DNA of 64,000 nucleotides from Odiellus spinosus (lineage: Eukaryota > Arthropoda > Arachnida > Opiliones > Phalangiidae): the NCBI GenBank assembly GCA_963920705.1, contig OY987231.1:6007424-6071423 (forward strand). Direction: 5' to 3'. Below, in pieces: positions 43,790 to 53,206 of the stretch (position 1 is its first letter; each line of letters begins with the position of its first letter). Made by a program: the position numbers and the translations under genes. The notes beneath the pieces were generated by a model that had not been told where the DNA came from, made no database searches, and was given only the letters and a program-made list of their open reading frames with translations.

Positions 43790-44160
43790 AAAAGTGTATC
43801 ACTTTATTGCATAAAAATAAACCACGCTCCGTACCTTAATACTATCAGCAAAGGTCGAGGTAAATGTACTGGTAGAATCTGATCCGAAACACTCTAGCGG
43901 CTGCAGTCAGTGTAAATAGTGTACGGAGTAAGCGCCTTTCTTTGAAGAAATTCCGGAATTGGGAGGGAAGACAATATAGACAAGCGCGGCCCGCCTAAAT
44001 TCCGTCCCTCTCTCCCGACTCGAAATATCAAGGAAAAGTCCAAACCACTCGAGTCAGACAGGGATATTTTTAAGTGATGGGCTATGACGTAAAACTGGAC
44101 CTGAGAGTATTAAGCTACGGGGCGTTTTCTACTTTTATGGAATAAAGGGATAGACTTTTG
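43790..44160. mobile_element. MITE, CAAAAGTCTATC family (copy 4), between the duplication units
   Basis: Left tip AAAAAGTGTATCACTTTATT (diverged) and right tip GGATAGACTTTTG. It sits exactly at the upstream border of duplication unit 1 and is followed by the 33426-type segment. Confidence 0.85.
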
Positions 44161-44179
44161 GTATTATACATAGGGCCTT

Positions 44180-44370
44180 CTCAAACAATAGTTATATTGA
44201 GATGACCAGTCTCTATGTTGTGTTTTTGAAAATCTCGTTTGTTCCCGTCGGGTTATGATTATTCGATCTAGAAAGACAATGCAAATTAAATTGACCTTTT
44301 TGTTCATTGTTTTTGCGTGGTACGAGAGAATCTGGCCAACCCGGAACTACGCTATATCGCGATGATGTTT
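44180..44370. repeat. Segment shared with 33426-33605
   Basis: Same order of words as 33426-33605, with one small insertion (AAATT). It separates the two thiolase units together with the MITE to its left. Confidence 0.85.
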
Positions 44371-45023
44371 ATCGCGTTAGACAGGAGTTAAAAATTAACT
44401 GTGAAACAAATATGAAAGTCGCAGTCTAAGAATTTAGAAAGTTATTGTTATAGAAAGTAATATATGCCACCTCTATAGTTGTTAAAAGTTACCCAGTTTT
44501 CGAAATTCATTTCATTTCAGTAGGAATTAAAATGACCGCGCTCTGGGAATCAAGCCCTGATCCCAAACAGTTACGTGGTTTTGAGTCTGCATAATATGTA
44601 CCTTTACTAACCTTGACTATTTCGAACTAAAAATACAGTTTTTTTAATGAAATGAATTAAAATTGCGTACTTTCGAGTTCTCGTGGATCCGGCCAAAATT
44701 CCTACACTCGAGTAAAGATGCCAAATTAAAAAATTTGAATTTTTCTGTTTGACTATATAGTCAGTGGAATACAAATTTTTGTGACTGTTGGCACAAATAT
44801 AGAAAATCAAATTAAAAAATATAATTTTCTAAAGCTTAACCGTGATACGTAATTTAAACTTCGGGTTATTTGGAAAATATGCAGTTACGTTCAAGGATGA
44901 GGGTCTTGAAAAAAGGTTCTTCGAAATACCCTTCTGAAATGTCGTTTTTATTCTTTGACTGAATTAATGGATTATAAGGCGATTGGATACTAGAAGACAC
45001 AAATTTGGTTCGATTATCACTCA

Positions 45024-45029
45024 TTTATT
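45024..45029 (-). terminator. Possible poly(A) signal, thiolase copy 2
   Basis: AATAAA on the minus strand, 119 bases after the stop codon, in the position matching copy 1. Confidence 0.5.
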
Positions 45030-45147
45030 TTAAATTTATAATAATTACATCTTATCAGCTCAATTTAGTATCGATACAAGAATCCTGGGATAACGCGACC
45101 GTATAGCCGTGTGTTACATTTGGTCGCCCTCGCGTATTTAACCTCGT

Positions 45148-46410
45148 TCAAAGTCTAGCTTGAACTCTTTGGTTCGTGATTTTTTGTTTCGGGAAGCCCA
45201 TACGATAAAGCGCGACCACGACCGCTCCGCCAAGGCCTAAATTGTGCTGCAAGGCGATTTTAGCGTCTTTAACCTGCCTTGGTCCGGCCATACCTCTCAA
45301 CTGCCAACAGAGTTCGGCACATTGCGCGATGCCCGTGGCTCCCAACGGATGCCCTTTGGATATTAAACCTCCGCTCGGATTAACGACGTATTTCCCACCG
45401 TAAGTGTTGTTGCCGGAATCGACCATTTCGCCTCCTTTCCCGACGGGGCAGAGGCCGAGGGCTTCGTAGGTTATCAGTTCGTTCGTGGAGAAACAGTCGT
45501 GCAACTCGACCACGTCGACGTCTCGTGGTCCCAGTCCGGTCTTCTTGTACAACCTCTCGGCCGCCAGTTTACTCATGTCGAAGCCGACCAGCTTGATGCA
45601 ACTCTTCTCTTCGAAAACGCTTGGAACGTCGCTGCACATTTCCATGCCCAGTATTTCAACGGCCTGGTTCTGTAGTCCTTTTTTCGTAACTAATTCCTCG
45701 GACATAAGAATGGCCGACGCGGCGCCGTGGGACATGGGACAACACTGCAATCGTGTCAGCGGCTCCGTCATTTTGGGGCTGGCTAGAATGTCCTCCAGGG
45801 TGTATTCTTCCCTTTGCTGAGATCGGGGATTTTGCGTCGAGTGTTTATGATTCTTCCAAGCTATCTTGGCGAAATGTTCCGCCGTGGTACCGTATTTTTC
45901 CATATGCTCCCGACCAGCGGCGCCGAAAAGTTGGGCCGTCATGGCCCCGGAATCTATTCCGGCCGTTTCGGCTAAAACCCCGACGTGTTTCTCCATCGGA
46001 TTGGCCTGTTCCGAAAACCTGGAAGATGTGAAGGAATCTTTTTCCATTTTTTCGAAGCCGACGGCCAAGACGCAGTCGTTCAAACCTCCAGCGATCATTT
46101 GATTGGCCAAATACAAGGCGGAAGATCCGGTGGCGCAATTATTGTTGACGTTGTGGATCGGAATACCCGTCATTCCCATTTCGTAGAGAGCCCTCTGACC
46201 GCTAGTCGAGTTGCCGAAGACGTATCCCGCGCACGCCTGTTCAATGTCCGAGTATCCCAGTTTGGAATCCATCAAGGCTTCGGTCACGGCTTCTTTCACC
46301 ATTTCGGGATAGTCTCGCGTCGATTCCGAGGGCTTTTCGAATTTGGTCATGCCCACGCCGACGACGTACACTCGCCTTAGTACATTCCTGCCCAAATTTG
46401 TCATAGCCAT
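45148..46410 (-). CDS. SCPx-type peroxisomal 3-oxoacyl-CoA thiolase, copy 2 (no SCP2 domain)
   Basis: A 420-residue intronless coding region, paralogue of 39851-41125. The same motifs are intact: Cys92 in [20 protein letters not shown] at 304-312, [11 protein letters not shown] with His354, [11 protein letters not shown]. It ends in VQARL, giving a PTS1-like Ala-Arg-Leu, and lacks the SCP2 domain. The loop around residues 153-164 ([13 protein letters not shown]) is closer to the usual SCPx pattern than that of copy 1, so this is the more typical enzyme. CPMSHGAA has His where family members usually have Asp. The start at MAMTNLG follows a splice acceptor shared with copy 1. The last 180 residues differ from copy 1 at only about five positions, while the first 230 differ at roughly thirty or more. 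Confidence 0.92.
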   Translation of the reverse strand: MAMTNLGRNVLRRVYVVGVGMTKFEKPSESTRDYPEMVKEAVTEALMDSKLGYSDIEQACAGYVFGNSTSGQRALYEMGMTGIPIHNVNNNCATGSSALYLANQMIAGGLNDCVLAVGFEKMEKDSFTSSRFSEQANPMEKHVGVLAETAGIDSGAMTAQLFGAAGREHMEKYGTTAEHFAKIAWKNHKHSTQNPRSQQREEYTLEDILASPKMTEPLTRLQCCPMSHGAASAILMSEELVTKKGLQNQAVEILGMEMCSDVPSVFEEKSCIKLVGFDMSKLAAERLYKKTGLGPRDVDVVELHDCFSTNELITYEALGLCPVGKGGEMVDSGNNTYGGKYVVNPSGGLISKGHPLGATGIAQCAELCWQLRGMAGPRQVKDAKIALQHNLGLGGAVVVALYRMGFPKQKITNQRVQARL

Positions 46411-46673
46411 CGTCTTAGGGTTGTAGTAAATTCCTAAACCTAAAATATAAAAAATTATCGTTTTAATTGATATACAGTAAAGAGGAATTGAAGTAATCAT
46501 TTGGCCAACTATTCTTGAACACAAGTTCGTTGAAATTGAGCTCTCAATCCTCATAGCCAACTCTATTATCAACGTGGTAAATTTAGTGATTTTTTTTAAG
46601 TATATTTGATTTAGTTATATTTGATTTAGTAAGTGATGAATTAGTATTTCAATCGTAAATTTACGACTAAAAC

Positions 46674-46990
46674 CAAGAATCCATTCAGGTTCCATAAGAA
46701 TATGGGAGGGCCGCGATTCAATAACCATCCTCCCAAACTTTGTAGCAAAAGTTCGTCTGCTTCGAATCGATTTTTCAAGTAAATCGCTCCTGACATTATA
46801 TTTTAACCCCGAGCCACTAACGACCTTGACATAATATTTTGGGTAATAAAATTGGAGCCGACCGAAAAAAGAACTAAGCGTACAAATGTTGCGAAAATTG
46901 CAGACGAACTTTTGTTACAAAGTTTGGGAGGATGGTACCAGAGGCTAAAGCTATGCTCCCATATTCTTATGGAACCTGAATGGATTCTTG
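46674..46990. mobile_element. 317-bp MITE, CAAGAATCC family (copy 1), 7-bp target duplication
   Basis: Ends CAAGAATCCATTCAGGTTCC and its reverse complement, CTAAAAC on both sides (46667-46673, 46991-46997). The unfilled site survives in duplication unit 1 as a single CTAAAAC at 41773-41779. The inner arms also pair (TTTGTAGCAAAAGTTCGTCT / AGACGAACTTTTGTTACAAA). A plus-strand frame at 46988-47257 next to it is not supported as a gene. Confidence 0.97.
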
Positions 46991-47501
46991 CTAAAACCTA
47001 TAAAATGGACCTCATTCAAACTATATAGTTGCCGAAATTTTATCTATACTAGTTTTATCCCTAACAGTATGAATAGTACCCACCGCGTCGAAAAACACTT
47101 CCCGAGTGCAGGGTTACCAAACCATCTTTCGTTTAAGATGGCGACCTTCAATTTAAGGCGCCGCAAAAAGTCTATAAGGAATCGTAATTTTTTTGGATCA
47201 CAAAGAACGTCTTATCGAAAAGGGGCAATTCATCATGGGGCAGATAATATAACATAAAGGTTATATAGAAGTTTCTACAACATTCACTAACCACTCGAAT
47301 TAAACACATATTCAAGGGATTTTTAGATCATTTTACTTAAATTTGTTAAACTTCGTATTCTTTTAAGGATAAATACAGAAAAATTATAAATGGAAGTCTT
47401 TATTGTCAGGGTATGTCTTAAATTTAGCACATTGAATCTATACCAAGCTTTTCGAACTAAGAACTTGTATTAATTCGAGTTGGTTCAATCGAATACCATC
47501 A

Positions 47502-47939
47502 AGGGAGAATGCAACCTAACAACAAGTGATTTTCTTGTTAGTTACTTATCTTTTAAATAGACCTAATCCACTAGTAAAAAAATTACAAACGAATATCAAA
47601 CTAGAAGTAAATCCAAATATTACTCGGAAAATAGGCTTAGTGGGATTCATGGAGATTCTGAATTTCTTCGCGTGTAAGGGTCATAGACCATTCGAATGTT
47701 ATTGAAAGTCTCATGGAGATCTTGTCTTACGTACGGGCCTTTTTTTTATTGGTCACTGACCCATCTAGGCGAAGAAATTCAGGATCTCCATTAATTCAGC
47801 TAAGCCTATTTCCCGGGTAAGTTTTAAATTTATTTCTAGTTTTATATTTGTTTGTAAACGTTTTTACCGGTGGATTAGGCATATTTAAAGGATAAGGAAT
47901 CGATAAAATAATACTTTTAGTTAGGTTGCATTGGCCCAT
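47502..47939. mobile_element. TTAA-flanked MITE, family T-A (copy 5)
   Basis: AGGGAGAATGCAACCTAACA at the left, TAGGTTGCATTGGCCCA at the right with TTAA outside. The left TTAA is decayed to ATCA. Same insertion as copy 4 in the other unit. Confidence 0.9.
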
Positions 47940-48520
47940 TTAAGTCCTGTTCACACGATTCAATTTTTGACTTAAACTAGATGAATCAGCAAAACATTAA
48001 AAAAATTATAAGGATTCAGAAAGTTAGGCTTTAATGTGATCGTAGGAGAAGGTATATATCAGAAGTCAATGAAACGGGGGTTACATCAAGTAACCTTTGA
48101 TATTATACAAAAACTTTAGTTTCATTAATATATCTAAATTCAACTTTTTGAACCAAACTGTTTAGGCGAATTAAGAGGCCTCATTCGCTTTATTGTCAAA
48201 AGTTGTTAAACCCTAAATGCGCCCTTAAATTAACTCTCCAACGTACCTCAATCGTCTGATCCTAGCAACAAAACGCGAGACGTTTTGGTCTAAAGTACGA
48301 TGATACTAATAGAGTTAAAAAAAAACAATCACTCTTTAGACTTTAAAACGTAATAATGGACCTAGTTTCCTATAAAGAACCCGAGATACGAAGTTTGCCA
48401 AAAAAAATAAAAAAACAAAAAAGATATGGCTAATCGAAAATGCGAAGGCCGTAAGGACTTTACAACATAGCTCTAATTGCGATATTAACGAATGGTTCTT
48501 TCCTATTGGTCGTATTTAAA

Positions 48521-49862
48521 CAGCTACATAAAACCGCGTAAAAATAAACTCGTACTATATTTCTCGTCTAACAGTCGACGCTCTACCAAACTACAAGTAC
48601 GGTGTTTTGGAAGCGTTTTGAGATAAAATGAAAATACCAGTCTGTCTTGTTGAATTTTACGAAACAATTAGTATTATCTGCTCAGAAATTTACCCCTTTA
48701 AAATACTCTTCCCTTAGGCACACAGCCTAACTTTGACTGTACAAGTTATGGTCAATGTCGTCTGCTAAGCTAGAAAAGAAGGCGACGTTAAAGGGCATTT
48801 AAAAATCACGGATAGCTCCGGGTTCTAAATCATTCAGTATTTATAAAAGCAATTTCTTACTTTCAAATATATATTCTAAAGATTTCAAATTTGTAAATAC
48901 GCAAGAATATTATTTAATTGATTAATGAGACTGTTACTTCGTGCTGATTATGGAAAACAATTGATTAATTAAACTTTTAAAGAAAGCTTTCGAACAAATA
49001 AAATAATATACAATTTAGTACGTCACACTAGTTAGAAAAGGAATTAAATTGAAAAGAACGTCGAATAACCCCGTAACGTGTTTTTGCTTTAAAAGTGAAA
49101 ATATGCTAAAAGAGGTCAAAGTTAAACTCTATATAGTCCGTTTTTCAATAGTTATTCGTGCTTGGCATCGTTAACGATATGTTAATGTAATTTTTCATGT
49201 CCAAGTCACTTTGCAAACTCAAATGGTCAAGCGTATCATGAAAAACATTGCATTTTTCACGAATGAAGGTTTTTAGTCAGAAGTAATTAGAATTTTGAAG
49301 CGTTTATAATAGTACTAATTTCTAATTTAAAATCAAATACAATTTAATTTGTGAATACCGGTAATTTACCGTGAAATGAAAAATTATAGTAACTGTATTA
49401 CGTAATTCGGGCGTGTTTCGAGAGAAAAATGAAAGTTACAAGAAAAATAAAAACAATTATACACGATTCATTATCTCAGGACCTTTAAGAACTATCAATT
49501 GTGTAAATGGTCGATTAAAACAAATTAAAAAATCATTTAATATAGGGTACTAAAATATCACTCAAATAATATAATAATAATTGAAAAATTAAATTTGTTT
49601 CCCGAGCTTTGTTTTTTAGAATTATAAATGGATTGAAAAGGGCTTGAAATCTCAATCCGAAGACATTTATTAAATAAATGAAGTAGCAATCTCGTAAATC
49701 ACCAGGATCAATATTTTTCAAAAAAAAAAAAAAAAAAAAATTACCTTACCTAAAAATTACAATAAACCCGAATCAATTCAAGGGTGCTCCATGGTAATTC
49801 ACCGATAATTAACGGTAAATGGTAATTTACCATCATAATTTACGAAGAAAAAATACTGTTAA
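48521..49862. other. No gene seen; one dispersed repeat
   Basis: 48690-48830 is an inverted copy of the module at 8277-8530 (GTACAAGTTATGGTCAATGT, TCGTCTGCTAAGCTAGAAAA). A poly-A run of about 22 lies at 49719-49740. A TAATTAACGGTAAATGGTAA-type self-complementary zone follows at 49800-49840. A 62-codon frame at 49533-49721 is unsupported. Confidence 0.5.
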
Positions 49863-50217
49863 AGGGAGAATGCAACCTAACCTAAGTGATTTTTTGTCCA
49901 TTCCTTTTCGTTTAAATAGGTCTAATCCACCAGTAAAATAAATTACAAACGTATATTAAACTAGAAATAAAATAAAACTTAACAGGAAAATAGGCTTAGC
50001 TGTATATATAATGGCCACCGATCAATGTCATTGGTCCCTAGCCCTTATATCGGGAGTTCAGGATCTCCATGAATAGAGCTAAGCCCATTTTGATGGCAAG
50101 TTTTAAATTTATTTCTAGTTTAATATTGGTTTGTAATTTATTTTACTGGTGGATTAGATCTATTTAAACAATAAGGAATCGATAAAAAATCACTTGTTGT
50201 TTGGTTGCATTCTCCCT
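49863..50217. mobile_element. TTAA-flanked MITE, family T-A (copy 6)
   Basis: AGGGAGAATGCAACCTAACC at the left, GGTTGCATTCTCCCT at the right; TTAA at the left and TTGA (one change) at the right. The arms meet near CCTTATATCGGGAGTTCAGG. Confidence 0.9.
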
Positions 50218-50894
50218 TTGAGGGAAAGTCCTACGCGTTTGTTCTCTGGGTCCTACATTAGCCCCGATTTTCTTTTCTTCTAAAGCAATCAGAACTATTT
50301 CCTTACTTGATAATGAAAGAGACAATTCTAAGTAATTTCCCCGAGTAATATTTTAAGTTACGGTTATACTTAATTTAAATTAACTTTAAACTTCGCGAAA
50401 TAGTGAAAAGATAGACCATTTTAGGCAGGATTTATTCGAAAAAAATATTTTTTTTCCACGCAGTCTTTTTTGTTTACTATATACGATTATGATTACGTAA
50501 CTTCCCCGATAGAAAGACCTTTCATTTAAAAAAATTAGCATTAACATATAATTACCCTTCAAATTAAGTAACGCTTACTTTTGGGGAAATATCGTGACTT
50601 TCTTAAATACGTGAATTGTAAACTAAATAAATTTCCGCTCGGTTGCGAAATGGCATCATGCTGAGCTGATATCACTCAGGCGCCTTTAATTCGGTTTACG
50701 AACCCTGTATATTTGACTTTATTAAAGTGATTAAGTAACTGAGTACGTAGTTTTCGTTGCCAAAGGCTACTGTAATTAGTTACGTAATCTAGTAATCAGT
50801 GTACAGATTTAACAACCAACGACCATGTGGGTGTTAACCCCTTATTGGCTTTGTGCTTTCTTAACACAAATTACAGAAATATTGTTAAGCCTCG
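50218..50894. other. No gene seen
   Basis: AT-rich, no exon-like frame or repeat recognised. Confidence 0.4.
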
Positions 50895-51035
50895 TTTTAA
50901 AGGGACTATCTGCGTTTTTTAAATCCCATTAAAGTCACGCCTTCTTTTCTTGCTTAGCAGACGACGTTGTCCATAACAACTTGTACAGTTAAAGCTAGAC
51001 TGTGTGCATTTTAAAGGAGCAAATTTCCGAGCAAA
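50895..51035 (+). repeat. Dispersed repeat module, direct copy
   Basis: AAAGGGACTATCTGCGTTTT, GCAGACGACGTTGTCCATAA and CTTGTACAGTTAAAGCTAGA as in 8277-8530. A first base pattern of TTTTAAAGGGAC suggests another TTAA-type end. Confidence 0.7.
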
Positions 51036-51061
51036 TATAGCCTTTAAATCAAGCTATTTTG

Positions 51062-51235
51062 GGCCAAGAATCTAGAAACAATGTGAATTTAAATTATAGT
51101 TTTGACGCCAAAACTATAGATTCTTGGCCTGAATTTCGCTTCTTTGTTAATTGTAAAGATTTGGCAAATTATTATCGCGCGTTTCACGCTCGTGCGCTCA
51201 TAGAAATATATGGGCGCGCGAGCGTGAAATGCGCG
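51062..51235. repeat. Cluster of three hairpins
   Basis: GGCCAAGAATCTA (51062) pairs with TAGATTCTTGGCC (51117). Within it TATAGTTTTG pairs with CAAAACTATA (51096-51119). GCGCGTTTCACGCTCGTGCG (from 51178) pairs with a CGCGCGAGCGTGAAATGCGC-like arm ending near 51234. No protein or RNA family recognised. Confidence 0.8.
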
Positions 51236-51299
51236 GAAACCATTCTGTGTGCATCCGCCTTTAAATTAGGATAAAGCCTGCGCCTTTATAATTAGACTA

Positions 51300-51890
51300 A
51301 TATCGGCTTTAGTTTGACTAAATCGCCTCTAGTTTGACTGATATCGCCTTTAATTTGACTAAATCGCCTATAGTTTGACTGAAATCGCCTCTAGTTTGAC
51401 TGAAATCGCCTCTAGTTTGACTGAAATCGCCTCTAGTTTGACTGAAATCGCCTCTAGTTTGACTGAAATCGCCTCTAGTTTGACTGAAATCGCCTCTAGT
51501 TTGACTGAAATCGCCTCTAGTTTGACTGAAATCGCCTCTAGTTTGACTGAAATCGCCTCTAGTTTGACTGAAATCGCCTCTAGTTTGACTGAAATCGCCT
51601 CTAGTTTGACTGAAATCGCCTCTAGTTTGACTGAAATCGCCTCTAGTTTGACTCAAATCGCCTCTAGTTTGACTCAAATCGCATCTAGTTTGACTGAAAT
51701 CGCCTCTAGTTTGACTGAAATCGCCTCTAGTTTGACTGAAATCGCCTCTAGTTTGACTGAAATCGCCTCTAGTTTGACTGAAATCGTCTGTAGTTTGACT
51801 GAAATCGCCTCTAGTTTGACTAAAATCGTCTGTAGTTTGACTAAATCGCCTTTAGTTTGACTGAAATCGGCTTTAATTTGACTAAATGTT
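51300..51890. repeat. 21-bp satellite
   Basis: About 28 units of GACTGAAATCGCCTCTAGTT plus T; near-identical from 51375 to 51780, diverged at both ends (AAATCGTCTGTAGTTTGAC, AAATCGGCTTTAATTTGAC). A seven-codon unit produces open frames on both strands that are not genes. Confidence 0.95.
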
Positions 51891-52465
51891 CTCAATGAAA
51901 AGTTAACATTGGAATCCCAAAATCTCTAAACGTTCTATGCCTATGTGTAAAATTAACCATTTTAAAATCCCGAAAATCTTTTAATGTACTCTATAAAATA
52001 TTACATTCTCTATGAAAAATTAACTATATTTAAGTCCCAAAAATATCCAAATTTTCTCTACGAAAAATTAACTATATTTAAGTCCCAAAATCTCTTCAAA
52101 TGTCTAAATTTTCTCTATGAAAAATTAACAATATTTAAATCTCTAAATATCTAAATGTTCTATATGAAAAATTAACAATATTAAATCCCAAAATTTCTTA
52201 AAACATGTAAATTTTCTCTATGAAAAATGAACAACATTGAAATACTAAAATCTCTAAATGTAAATGTTCTCTATGAAAAATGAACAACATTGATATCCTA
52301 AAATATCTTAATGTTCTCTATGAAAAATGAATACCAGTGAAATCTCAAAATCTCTTAAAATATGTAAATTTTCTCTATGCAAAATGAACAACGTTTAAAT
52401 CCTAAAGTCTCTTAAAATCTCTAAATGATCACTATGTAAAATTAACAACATTGAAATCGTAAATC
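51890..52465. repeat. Diverged tandem repeat, ~60-70 bp
   Basis: TTCTCTATGAAAAATTAAC or ...AATGAAC followed by an ATTGAAATCCCAAAATCTCT-like segment and AAATGT recurs about eight times with many substitutions and length changes. Older than the neighbouring 21-bp array. Confidence 0.75.
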
Positions 52466-53206
52466 TCCGGCCGACAAAAATAACAAGCAAGAATGACCTC
52501 TCGGTAGGGTTTCTTTGTAGATTATATATTTTTTTGATTAGATAAGGATGTTTTCCACCTTATTTCGAAATGGTTACTGGGATGTTTTCCAAAAAAAGAC
52601 TCGTCAAAATATCTCCGAAATTCCAAAATCTAGCATGATCCAAAGATTAAGATTAAACTAAGCCTAATGGATAAGAACGCGCTACGCTGGTTAGTTTACG
52701 AGGCTTAAATAAAGTATAATAATCGATGCATTATACGTACCTTTATCCATGTTTAATTTGCGTTTTAGATAATCCTTAGAGACTGAAACGCGACATTCGT
52801 GAACGGAGAAACTCTAGGCATTGTTAGACGACATTTGAGGGCTAGCGTTATAGTCTATAGGGATCACTATTATATTTGGAACTCCGAAAGAGGAAATTAA
52901 AGCCGCTAATACGCAGGCGCGGTGCTTTCTAGCGGCGATCAATACGAACAAAAACACGTGCCATATCACGTTTTCAGTTTTACCCGAGACTCGGGAAAGG
53001 GAAATACGTGGGTCTCGTAGCGTCTAGTAACGTTCTAAACTAGTTCTTATTCCATTTTTGATACCTAGAGTCTAGAATTTTCCCTCTCGTTTTATAATCT
53101 CACGTTCAGTGTCATAACGTTTCAAGGAGAAAAATCTTGAAGGGATAGACACACGATTCGGTTAGAATTTTGATTGGAAGAAAACAATGTGAGAGGAACC
53201 CTTGTA
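52466..53206. other. No gene seen
   Basis: No exon-like frame recognised. A slightly GC-richer stretch (52790-53000) has no recognisable product. Confidence 0.4.

Larger units (their letters stand above)
39390..43790. repeat. Tandem segmental duplication, copy 1
   Basis: Corresponds to 44740-48520 in the same orientation: 3' flank (39400-39850 to 44758-45147), thiolase gene, 5' flank with CATAGCCAACTCTATT, the T-A MITE, and a unique tail (ACTAGATGAATCAGCAAAA, AAGTCAATGAAACGGGG) ending TCCTATTGGTCGTAT. Insertions not shared are listed separately. Confidence 0.9.
44740..48520. repeat. Tandem segmental duplication, copy 2
   Basis: Partner of 39390-43790. Contains thiolase copy 2, its flanks and the shared T-A MITE. 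It lacks the upstream MITE and the Penelope-like insertion of unit 1 but has its own CAAGAATCC element. Confidence 0.9.

Noticed and set aside
51318-51895. Frames of 73-161 codons rich in Ser-Leu-Thr-Glu or Gln-Thr-Arg
   Set aside because: 21-bp satellite; same reasons as the other arrays.
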